Shown: piece by piece, positions 1-6,855 of the stretch
Layout: every line of letters starts with the position of its first letter
Position numbering within the stretch: the stretch's first letter is position 1
From: M55B157 sp965657825
GTDB taxonomy: Bacteria > Actinomycetota > Actinomycetes > S36-B12
Length of the DNA: 37,959 nucleotides
Reading direction: 5' to 3'
Assembly: GCA_965657825.1 (NCBI GenBank)
Contig: CBFHQG010000012.1
Location: 1 to 37,959, forward strand
Position numbers and translations under genes: made by a program
Notes under the pieces: generated by a model
Database searches by the model: none
What the model was told of the DNA's origin: nothing
What the model saw: only the letters and a program-made list of their open reading frames with translations

Positions 1-257
1 CCGCGGGAGACCAGCCACAACAATCCCAGCACACCCAGCCACAGGAGTGCTCCCAGCCCGGCACCTGCCCAACCTGCCCCTGCTGCAGTCGGTGACGAAC
101 CCAGCAGATCAGCGACAGCGAGCCCCACCGGAGTGACGATGAGCATCGGCAGGGTGAGTGCATTGGGTAGTCGGTGTTCTCGCAGATCGACCACCGACAG
201 GATGACGCCGACGACCAACCACACGCACAGCAGTGGCAGGAGCGGGCCAAGATCCAT
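1..257 (-). CDS. Prepilin peptidase (A24 family), N-terminal fragment
   Basis: The gene runs off the left edge, so only about 85 N-terminal residues are seen. They form hydrophobic segments around SVVDLREHRLPNALT, the hallmark of A24 aspartic prepilin peptidases (Asp, then a basic stretch, then hydrophobic-P-N-x-L-T). Asp24, counted from the ATG at 257, would be the first catalytic aspartate; the second lies outside the window. Family members cut prepilin leaders at the inner membrane for type IV or Tad/Flp pili. An in-frame GTG at 281 would add eight residues (VLRRYRGP) and is an equally possible start; neither has a clear ribosome site. The gene follows a small membrane protein by about 66 bp (42 bp if GTG) on the same strand, so it may be the last gene of that run. 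Family assignment is fairly sure; the pilus type cannot be told. Confidence 0.7.
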   Translation of the reverse strand, partial: MDLGPLLPLLCVWLVVGVILSVVDLREHRLPNALTLPMLIVTPVGLAVADLLGSSPTAAGAGWAGAGLGALLWLGVLGLLWLVSR

Positions 258-323
258 CGGCCCACGGTAGCGGCGCAGCACCGGGAACCAACAGATGCTG
301 ATGACAGCTGTGGAGAGCGAGCC

Positions 324-755
324 CTACTGATCGTCCAGAGTCGGCCCGTTGATCGTCGGCCGCCGTGACGCGATGGGCACCATGATCACCATCGCCATCA
401 GGATGAGCATCCACGACAGCAGGCCGACACTGTCCGATGCCGAAAGCAGAGTGCTGGTGACCAGTCGGATCCCGATAATCACCACGATCCACGCCGCCAT
501 CACCCAGATGCCAGATCCGGCGAACCACGCGTTGATCCACCCTCTCGCTGCGCCCCGGGTGCGCCAACGCCGCGCTTCGACCAGCGAGCGCACGAACATC
601 ACCAAGATCGGCCACATCAAGATCAGGACCGATCCACCAATGGCGATGATGGCCCGCAGGACTGGTGCTTCCACGGTCACACCCTGCACTGAAATCCGCA
701 GCCGGGCACGTCCAGATGAACGGTCAGAGACGGCCGCGCCGAGGTTCCGCGCCAA
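324..755 (-). CDS. Small membrane protein of unknown function
   Basis: I do not recognise this 143-residue protein. It has an N-terminal polar stretch, then three likely membrane segments: near residues 33-55 (RAIIAIGGSVLILMWPILVM), 78-98 (GIWVMAAWIVVIIGI), and 108-126 (GLLSWMLILMAMVIMVP). The loop after the first is rich in arginine, so it is probably cytoplasmic. The TTG start abuts the TGA of the acidic-protein gene upstream (TGATTG), which suggests translational coupling. In-frame GTG codons about 20-25 residues downstream would still leave all three helices. It sits between the acidic protein and a prepilin peptidase on the same strand, but nothing in the sequence gives it a role. The existence of the gene is supported by the run of membrane segments and the tight packing. 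Confidence 0.55.
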   Translation of the reverse strand: MARNLGAAVSDRSSGRARLRISVQGVTVEAPVLRAIIAIGGSVLILMWPILVMFVRSLVEARRWRTRGAARGWINAWFAGSGIWVMAAWIVVIIGIRLVTSTLLSASDSVGLLSWMLILMAMVIMVPIASRRPTINGPTLDDQ

Positions 756-1019
756 TCAATCCTCGGTGATCACCACGATGTCATCGGATTCTGCAATGAG
801 ATTGCCCTCGGAGTCGTAGACATCGATGATCTCCTCCTCGAGCACCAGGTTGCCCTCTGCATCGAAGACATCGATCGTTTCATCGACGATGCTGCCGGCT
901 TCGCTCGTGGCTACGACGAGATCATCCACCTCGAGACCGATGACGTCTCCGCCTTCATCGATCAAACCGGCTACCTCGATCGACTCGCCGACCTCAACCT
1001 CATCGAACTCATCCGACAT
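756..1019 (-). CDS. Extremely acidic 87-residue repeat protein
   Basis: The product has 30 Asp/Glu and no Lys, Arg or His in 87 residues, so its net charge is close to -30. The sequence is built from a short repeat, roughly x-I-[DE]-V-x-D-x-x-G-[ND]-[LV]-[IV]-x-E, best seen in IDVFDAEGNLVLE and IDVYDSEGNLIAE, with a weaker copy earlier (IEVAGLIDEGGDVIGLE). The alternation of hydrophobic and acidic residues with D-x-x-G-N turns looks like beta hairpins. The ATG at 1019 has a good ribosome site (AAGGAG about 7 bases upstream). The frame stays open upstream through a 15-bp tandem repeat to an ATG at 1166 inside the oxidoreductase gene; that would give a 136-residue form but lacks a clear ribosome site. 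No family is recognised. Cation or protein binding is only a guess. Confidence 0.7.
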   Translation of the reverse strand: MSDEFDEVEVGESIEVAGLIDEGGDVIGLEVDDLVVATSEAGSIVDETIDVFDAEGNLVLEEEIIDVYDSEGNLIAESDDIVVITED

Positions 1020-1045
1020 GGCCCTGCTCCTTCTCCTCGGGGTGT

Positions 1046-1105
1046 GACTCGCTGGGGTTTGACTCGCTGGGGTTTGACTCGCTGGGGTGTGACTAGTTGG
1101 AGGGG
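1046..1105. repeat. 15-bp tandem repeat, about four copies
   Basis: The unit GACTCGCTGGGGTTT occurs at 1046-1060 and 1061-1075. A one-base variant is at 1076-1090 and a decayed copy at 1091-1105. The array lies between the stop of the oxidoreductase gene and the start of the acidic-protein gene. In the frame of the latter it would read as pentapeptides of the type ASQTP/ASHTP. Because the unit is a multiple of three, copy-number change would not shift that frame. Confidence 0.85.
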
Positions 1106-1122
1106 TGACTGCCGGGCCTATC

Positions 1123-3414
1123 TCACACCCGATCAGCCGCGATGTCCATGGCTTCAGGATGAACATCTGATTCCAACCGAACGATGATCGATTTCGAGGC
1201 CGGGGTGTTGCTCTCCGCCGCTGTCGCGTCGAGGGGAACCAGCACATTGGCCTCGGGAAAATACGCCGCCACACACCCCCTCGGGGTGGGGTAGGCCAGC
1301 ACCGTGACGTTGGGCATCCGTCGTTCACCGTCCGGCGCCACACTGACCACGTCGACCCGGCTGCCGTCCCGCAGGCCACGATCCTCCAGATCGAGGGGAT
1401 GTACGAAGACGACGTCCCGCGCACCGCTGACACCTCGGTAGCGGTCGTCCATTCCGTAGACGGTGGTGTTGAACTGGTCATGGGAGCGGACCGTCTGCAA
1501 CAGCAGGTGACCGTCCGGGATGACGAGGTCGTCGGGTTGGTTCACCGTGAAGACCGCTCGGCCGGTTGGTGTGGCGAATCGACGCTCATCCCGAGGGGGA
1601 TTCGGCAGCACGAAGCCGTTCGGCTCGCGAACTCGGGTGTTGAATTCGGCGAAACCCGGCACGACAGCTTCGATGTGTTCGCGGATGCGGTCGTAATCCT
1701 CGGCCGCGTCAGTCCAGGGCAACGGATGGTTGTCGAGGACCCGGGAAGCGATCTGCGACACGATGACCGGCTCGCTCACCAGATCCTGATCGACCGGCGC
1801 TAGTCGACCGCGCGAGGCGTGCACCACACTCATCGAATCCTCGACGGTGACGAACTGCTCTCCGCCCCGCTGAATATCGCGCTCCGTGCGCCCCAGGCAC
1901 GGCAGGATCAGCGATTCCCGCTCGGCAATCACGTGTGACCTGTTGAGTTTCGTCGAGACGTGCACAGCGAAGTCGACCGACCCCATGGCCGCCTCCGTCA
2001 GCGCGGTGTCCGGAGTGGCCGCCGCGAAGTTGCCGCCCATCGCCATGAAGAACCGCACTCGGCCGTCGCGCATGGCCCGAATCGACTCCACCACGTCATA
2101 GCCCCATTCCCGCGGCATGGCAGTGTCGAAGTGCGCCTCAAGGGAATCGAGGAACTCACGAGTCGGCCGTTCATGAATGCCCATCGTGCGATCACCCTGC
2201 ACATTGCTGTGCCCGCGCACCGGACAGGCGCCAGCGCCCGGGCGACCGAAATTGCCACGCAGCAGCAGGTAGTTGACGATCTCGCGGATCGTGGCCACCG
2301 CATTGCGATGCTGGGTGAGTCCCATGGCCCAGCAGACGATGATCGACTGCGCGCGGGTGCTCTCCTCGACGAACTGCGCGATCTCTGTGTCCGTCAGACC
2401 CGTGCGGGCCGCGACCGTAGCCGGATTCTGCGACCGCCAATGCGTCGTGACCTCAGCGAAGCCATCGCAGGATGAATCGATGAACTCGTCGTCGACGGCC
2501 CCTGAATCGACAAGCTGCCGATTGACCTCCATGAAGAACGCCAGATCACCGTTGACACGGATGGGCAGGTGCAGGTCGGACAGCGACGTGCCCGATCCGA
2601 TGACCCCCGAGGGGCGCTGAGGATTCTTGAAACGCATCAGGCCGGCCTCGGGCAGAGGGTTGATGCTCACGATGCGCCCGCCGCGTCGCTTCAGCGACTC
2701 CAACGCGGTGAGCATGCGCGGATGGTTGGTGCCCGGATTCTGGCCCACGATGACCACCAGGTCGGCGTGATCGCTGATGTCCTCCAAGGACACCGTGCCC
2801 TTGCCGATGCCGATGGTCTGCGTCAGTGCGATACCGCTGGATTCGTGGCACATATTCGAGCAGTCAGGGAGGTTATTCGTCCCGAGAGATCGAGCCAGGA
2901 GTTGGTAGAGGAAGGCGGCCTCATTGCTCGTGCGCCCGCTGGTGTAGAAAACCGCCTCGTTGGGATCGGGCAGGTCAAGCAGTCGTGAGGCGATCAGATC
3001 GAAGGCTGATTCCCACTCGATAGGCCGGTAGTGGGTGTCACCTGCGGCTAGGTGCATCGGCTGCACCAGCCGCCCCTGCGACTCCAGCCAGTGCCCGGAC
3101 TGACCACGCAGATCGGTCACCGAATGCTCAGCGAAGAAGCGGGCGTCAACGCGTCGCCGGGTCGCCTCCCAGGCCACTGCCTTCGCGCCGTTCTCACAGA
3201 ATTCAGCGTGGTGGCGGTCCTTCGGATCAGGCCAGGCGCAACTCGGGCAGTCGAAACCATCGGCCTGATTGACGCGGGTGAGGGCCCGCACCGTGCGCAC
3301 CGGGCCCATCTGCTCCAGGGCGATTCCGGTGGCCGCGAACACCCCGCGTGGGCCGGCGGCGACCTGCTCTGCCCGGCCAGGTTCGGCCCGGTCACCACCG
3401 TCACTCGATGTCAC
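1123..3414 (-). CDS. FdhF/YdeP-family molybdopterin oxidoreductase
   Basis: This 763-residue protein resembles the YdeP branch of formate-dehydrogenase-alpha-like enzymes, which bind bis-MGD molybdenum. Cysteines at 56, 59 and 73 (CPSCAWPDP...EFC) match the N-terminal cysteine region of that branch, shorter than a classical four-cysteine 4Fe-4S motif. The segment DCSNMCHESSG aligns with the selenocysteine region of FdhF, so Cys189 would be the molybdenum ligand. Later cofactor-binding segments include GQNPGTNHPR, GACPVRGHSNVQGDRT and a C-terminal molydopterin-binding domain from about 620. There is no Tat signal, so it should be cytoplasmic. The start is the GTG at 3414 (MTSSDGG). The adjacent divergent fdhD fits an enzyme needing sulfur transfer to its cofactor. 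The true substrate of YdeP-like enzymes is poorly known; formate oxidation is not proven. Downstream genes on the same strand encode an acidic protein and membrane proteins. Confidence 0.9.
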   Translation of the reverse strand: MTSSDGGDRAEPGRAEQVAAGPRGVFAATGIALEQMGPVRTVRALTRVNQADGFDCPSCAWPDPKDRHHAEFCENGAKAVAWEATRRRVDARFFAEHSVTDLRGQSGHWLESQGRLVQPMHLAAGDTHYRPIEWESAFDLIASRLLDLPDPNEAVFYTSGRTSNEAAFLYQLLARSLGTNNLPDCSNMCHESSGIALTQTIGIGKGTVSLEDISDHADLVVIVGQNPGTNHPRMLTALESLKRRGGRIVSINPLPEAGLMRFKNPQRPSGVIGSGTSLSDLHLPIRVNGDLAFFMEVNRQLVDSGAVDDEFIDSSCDGFAEVTTHWRSQNPATVAARTGLTDTEIAQFVEESTRAQSIIVCWAMGLTQHRNAVATIREIVNYLLLRGNFGRPGAGACPVRGHSNVQGDRTMGIHERPTREFLDSLEAHFDTAMPREWGYDVVESIRAMRDGRVRFFMAMGGNFAAATPDTALTEAAMGSVDFAVHVSTKLNRSHVIAERESLILPCLGRTERDIQRGGEQFVTVEDSMSVVHASRGRLAPVDQDLVSEPVIVSQIASRVLDNHPLPWTDAAEDYDRIREHIEAVVPGFAEFNTRVREPNGFVLPNPPRDERRFATPTGRAVFTVNQPDDLVIPDGHLLLQTVRSHDQFNTTVYGMDDRYRGVSGARDVVFVHPLDLEDRGLRDGSRVDVVSVAPDGERRMPNVTVLAYPTPRGCVAAYFPEANVLVPLDATAAESNTPASKSIIVRLESDVHPEAMDIAADRV

Positions 3415-3464
3415 TCTGCGATCGTACGGGGTTGCCCGCCTCCCGGTGGGCCTACGCTGGAGCG

Positions 3465-4301
3465 ATGGGCTCGGTAGACCGACGACGCGTGGTGCGCGTC
3501 GAGGGATCGACCCGCAGCGAACCCCGAGGCGATCACGTCGCAGTCGAGGAACCTCTGGAGATCCTCGTCGATGGTGTGCTCGCTTCGAGCACCATGCGCA
3601 CGCCGGGGCATGACATCGAACTCGCCATCGGCTGGTGTGTCTCCGAGGGCATCCTCGCCCATCACGATGATCTGGTCACCGCCAAATCCTGCTACTCCAA
3701 ATCCACCACTCTCGACGAGGTCGATGAGGATGAACCGATTCGCCGGATCGTGGAGGTGAACACCACCCATCGACGTTCTGTCCCGGCGCGACTGCACGCG
3801 ACGTCGAGCGCCTGCGGCATCTGCGGCAGCGATGTGATCGACGCGACGCTGGCCCGCTGCCAATCCCTCCTCGTCGACGATCAATCGAGATTCGCCCCGT
3901 CGATTCTCACCGCGATGCCCGACGCCATGCGCACCGCGCAACACCACTTCGACTCGAGTGGGGGCATGCATGCCGCGGCACTCTTCGATCCGCAAGGACA
4001 GATCGTGTGCGTACGCGAAGATGTCGGTCGACACAACGCAGTAGACAAGGTCATCGGCTGGGGACTCACGCACATAGGACTCCCGCTACACGGGTTGGGC
4101 CTGCAGGTCAGCGGACGCGCATCGGCGGAGTTGGTCCACAAGGCCGCGATCGCAGGCATTCCGTTGCTCTCGGCAGTATCGGCACCGACAACCCTGGCCA
4201 TCGACCTCGCCCGCGCCAGCGGGGTAACCCTGATCGGCTTCATGCGCGGGGACAGTTTCAACATCTATGCAGGTGAGCAGCGAGTCGACGCTGACACCTG
4301 A
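3465..4301 (+). CDS. fdhD: FdhD sulfur carrier for formate dehydrogenase maturation
   Basis: FdhD moves sulfur from a cysteine desulfurase to the molybdenum cofactor of formate-dehydrogenase-type enzymes. The 278-residue product shows the CGxCG motif as CGICG at residues 117-121 (Cys117 and Cys120), and the conserved C-terminal segments REDVGRHNAVDKVIG and VSGRASAELVHKAA. The ATG at 3465 with GGAG just upstream is preferred; an open extension to 3348 overlaps the divergent oxidoreductase and has no family similarity. The two genes are divergent with 50 bp between them, which fits shared regulation of an enzyme and its maturation factor. An acidic loop (LDEVDEDEP) is present after the N-terminal domain. 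Confidence in the family is high. Confidence 0.95.
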   Translation: MGSVDRRRVVRVEGSTRSEPRGDHVAVEEPLEILVDGVLASSTMRTPGHDIELAIGWCVSEGILAHHDDLVTAKSCYSKSTTLDEVDEDEPIRRIVEVNTTHRRSVPARLHATSSACGICGSDVIDATLARCQSLLVDDQSRFAPSILTAMPDAMRTAQHHFDSSGGMHAAALFDPQGQIVCVREDVGRHNAVDKVIGWGLTHIGLPLHGLGLQVSGRASAELVHKAAIAGIPLLSAVSAPTTLAIDLARASGVTLIGFMRGDSFNIYAGEQRVDADT

Positions 4302-4365
4302 GCCCTACCCGTGCCCGCGCGCCGTTTCCCGGCAACTCCACAAGCCCCCGCGTCCTTCGACGCAC

Positions 4366-5625
4366 TTAGTCCACGGTGTCCGATGGCACAACAGGCGGGA
4401 TGAGCCGGCCGAGGGCACTGGCGATGATCATGCCGATGGTGATGGCGACGATGCTCGCCCCGGCGAGATACAAGACATCGTTGGCATTCGTCGGGCCGCC
4501 CGATGATCCCCCACGGCCGAAGGTTTCGGTCAGCGCGACCAACCCCAGGGAGCCGGGGACGAGAAGCCAGAAGACAGGTTCGAACAGGGCGAAGGCCGGC
4601 ATGCCCTTACGGGAACGCCGCTGGAACACGATCGCGAGGAACAACGCGGCCGCAGCACCCACTCCAGCGGCAAGGACGGGATCGATGGTGACGGTGATCG
4701 CCGTTTGCACCCCGTAGGCGACAAGCAGCAGCAGGACGACGATGCGGATCCCCCCGCGAGCCTCATTCGACACCATCGATTGACCGATCGCGAAGACCAG
4801 GACACCGATCCAGGCTGCCCACCAGGGCAGCAGCGTCTCGGTGAGATCTCCGAACTCATAGGTATCGATCGGTGCCAATTGCGCGCCGACCAGCACGCCG
4901 AAGGTGAGCACCAGGATCTGCACGAGGGCGTTCACCAATCGGGCCGAACCCGACATGATCTGCCCGTTGGCGAGTTCCTGTGTCCCACGGGTGAGGCCGA
5001 CGCCGGGGATGAGTGTGATGATCGGCGCTGCGACAGCGCGCACAGGTTGGATGTCGTCGCCGAAAACTGAGCCGAGAGTGAACACGACATAGGCGGCGAC
5101 CGCTGCGGAGAAGAAGGGGACCAGCGCGTTGATGGCCGGTCGCTCGGCAGTGAGGACCTGCGCGACGGCGACGAGCATTCCCAGCACGAATGCGATGAGG
5201 ACCCCCCACAGGCTGATCCGGAACACCAACGCGAAGCCAGCGGCGGTCAGGCCGTTTGCGATGATCGTCATCCAGGTGGAGAACCTCGGTGCCACGTCGT
5301 AGACAGCTCGAAGCTGACTCGTCGCCTCACTGGGTGGGATCTGGCCAGCTGCAGCACGCTGGGCGATGCGATGGACGAGTGCCGCTTGATCCAGCCGGAG
5401 GGTGCCCATGTCCGTGGCGACGATGCGAGCTCGACCGCCATCGATGTCATCGACGAACACCGCGTTGGGGATCACGTAGATCTGCAGATCCCCCCGGCCA
5501 TATGCGGTTGCGACGGCCTTGAGGGTGTCATCGACCTCATTGACGGGGTAGCCGGCAGCCAGCTGCGCGCGGCCGAGAGTGGCGATGAGTTCCTCTACCT
5601 CGTTCACCTTGGCCGTCACAGGCAC
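4366..5625 (-). CDS. ThrE-family threonine/serine exporter, fused form
   Basis: The protein has a soluble N-terminal DUF1212-type domain followed by about ten membrane helices. That is the single-chain ThrE architecture of actinobacteria, in which the ThrE and ThrE_2 halves are fused; the C. glutamicum protein exports threonine and serine using the membrane potential. The N-terminal part (VNEVEELIATLGRAQLAAGYPVNEVDDTL in pieces; IPNAVFVD) and the loop ITLIPGVGLTRGTQELANGQ between helices are typical. The start is taken as GTG at 5625, giving 419 residues; GTG at 5619 is equally possible. An open extension to 5739 reads as an arginine-rich unrelated sequence and crosses the start of the divergent gene, so it is rejected. 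It converges on fdhD with 64 bp between stops. Substrate specificity is inferred from family only. Confidence 0.88.
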   Translation of the reverse strand: MPVTAKVNEVEELIATLGRAQLAAGYPVNEVDDTLKAVATAYGRGDLQIYVIPNAVFVDDIDGGRARIVATDMGTLRLDQAALVHRIAQRAAAGQIPPSEATSQLRAVYDVAPRFSTWMTIIANGLTAAGFALVFRISLWGVLIAFVLGMLVAVAQVLTAERPAINALVPFFSAAVAAYVVFTLGSVFGDDIQPVRAVAAPIITLIPGVGLTRGTQELANGQIMSGSARLVNALVQILVLTFGVLVGAQLAPIDTYEFGDLTETLLPWWAAWIGVLVFAIGQSMVSNEARGGIRIVVLLLLVAYGVQTAITVTIDPVLAAGVGAAAALFLAIVFQRRSRKGMPAFALFEPVFWLLVPGSLGLVALTETFGRGGSSGGPTNANDVLYLAGASIVAITIGMIIASALGRLIPPVVPSDTVD

Positions 5626-5674
5626 TACTCTGCCGCACCGGCGTGATCGAGTGCGAGGTGACAGACTGGAACAC

Positions 5675-5998
5675 ATGGGACTGTTCGGTCGTCGCAAGCG
5701 CCACGCCGCGTGGGATCGCGGCTCCACGCGGGAGGACATCGTCCACCTGAAGCAGTTCGTGGAGACCCGACGCGGGGTCGAGGCCTACGTGGAGCCGGTC
5801 ACGATGGCCACGGAGACCACGGTCGTCCTCGTCGCCCACGATGGGGAGTGGACCCGCCGGCGCGTGGAGAGCCCCGGTGAGGCCCACGACCTCGCACAGA
5901 ATTGGGGCATCCCGATCTACGACGCCGCCGTGGTCGGCTACCCCCCGCGGATGCGGGAGTGGACCCGTGCGAACAAGGACAGCCGCGGCACCCTGTAA
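5675..5998 (+). CDS. Conserved 107-residue actinobacterial protein
   Basis: This short soluble protein starts MGLFGRRKRHAAW and contains RRGVEAYVEP, TTVVLVAHDGEWTRRRV and PIYDAAVVGYPPRMREW. I know this pattern from small proteins conserved across Streptomyces, mycobacteria and relatives, often mislabelled oxidoreductase; no nucleotide-binding motif supports that name. The ATG at 5675 matches the family start; the frame is open further upstream but would overlap the divergent thrE-like gene. The divergent spacing is about 49 bp, so the two may share a control region. No function can be assigned. Confidence 0.85.
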   Translation: MGLFGRRKRHAAWDRGSTREDIVHLKQFVETRRGVEAYVEPVTMATETTVVLVAHDGEWTRRRVESPGEAHDLAQNWGIPIYDAAVVGYPPRMREWTRANKDSRGTL

Positions 5999-6007
5999 CT
6001 CCCCCGG

Positions 6008-6075
6008 ATCTGCTCGCCAACCGGCGGCCAAATCGCGAGCGAATCGGCAAAAAGACGACCGTTTCGCGAGCAGAT
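6008..6075. terminator. Inverted repeat between convergent genes
   Basis: ATCTGCTCGC at 6008-6017 pairs perfectly with GCGAGCAGAT at 6066-6075. An inner set of TCGCGAGC-type repeats lies between them (6034-6041 and 6065-6072 are direct copies). It fills most of the 100-bp gap between two converging genes, so a bidirectional terminator is the simplest reading. There is an A-run (6049-6053) but no T-tract after the stem. Confidence 0.5.
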
Positions 6076-6098
6076 TCAGGAATTGGGGGCCACTGGCG

Positions 6099-6824
6099 TC
6101 AGGGCGAGCCTGGTGCGGGATCTCCCTCCCCGACCTCCTCCGGGGTGGGGGCTCCTCCACCGAGGCGCGCCGGCAGGTACCACTCACTACGATCCCCCGG
6201 GTACCTCGCCACAGTCTGGTCGAGCACCGAGCGCATGCGTTCACGCAGCTGCACCGTCAACGCATCGATGTCGTCACCGGGTGCCGGATGCATCGGGTCA
6301 CCGACCGTGATCGCGATCGTCTTGCCGCGCGACAGGTCACGGTGACCATAGGAGTAGATCCGCGCACCACCGAGCACGCACATCGGAATCAACGGGACAC
6401 CGGCCTCCATCGCCATGCGCACCGCACCGGACTTGATCGGCTTGATATCCATCGACCGGCTCATCGTCGCCTCGGGGAACACCCCGACGAGTTCTCCGGC
6501 GCGCAGCACCCGCACCGCCTCGTCGAAGGCCTGCGAGCCCGCCGCTCGATCGACCGGGATGTGCTTCATCGCTCGCATCAGCGGGCCGGACACCCGGTGG
6601 CGGAACACCGACTCCTTCGCCATGAAGCGCACCAGTCGGCGACCCTGTCGGTCTGCCGGGATACCGCCGAGTGCGAAATCCAGATAACTGGTGTGGTTGA
6701 TCGCGAGCACGGCCCCGCCGGTTCGCGGCAGGTTCTCCAAACCCACGATGTCAAAGCGCAGACCCAGCGCCCCGAAGACACCTTTGAACCCACTGACAAT
6801 GGATCGGTACACCGGCTCGGCCAC
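6099..6824 (-). CDS. PlsC-type 1-acyl-glycerol-3-phosphate acyltransferase
   Basis: The product should acylate lysophosphatidic acid or a similar acceptor at the membrane in phospholipid synthesis. It has the acyltransferase motifs in order: NHTSYLD with His44 and Asp49 (HX4D), KHIPVDR around 87-93, FPEAT at 116-120 (usual form FPEGT), and VPLIPMCVLG. The chosen GTG at 6824 begins VAEPVYRSIVSGFKG, matching the family start, and gives 241 residues; the frame is open further upstream to 6974 but would cross the start of the divergent transporter. A C-terminal proline/glycine-rich tail ends the protein. It is divergent from the MFS gene with about 30 bp between starts. The exact acceptor cannot be told. 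Confidence 0.88.
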   Translation of the reverse strand: MAEPVYRSIVSGFKGVFGALGLRFDIVGLENLPRTGGAVLAINHTSYLDFALGGIPADRQGRRLVRFMAKESVFRHRVSGPLMRAMKHIPVDRAAGSQAFDEAVRVLRAGELVGVFPEATMSRSMDIKPIKSGAVRMAMEAGVPLIPMCVLGGARIYSYGHRDLSRGKTIAITVGDPMHPAPGDDIDALTVQLRERMRSVLDQTVARYPGDRSEWYLPARLGGGAPTPEEVGEGDPAPGSP

Positions 6825-6855
6825 AACCTGACGGTACCGCGTGGGAGGCGCTAGG

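Noticed and set aside
1046..1105. Tandem repeat as a CRISPR array
   Set aside because: Copies are contiguous with no spacers and only 15 bp long; no cas genes are in the window.
5626..5739. N-terminal extension of the thrE-like gene
   Set aside because: The extension is arginine-rich, unlike the family, and would run across the start of the divergent gene.
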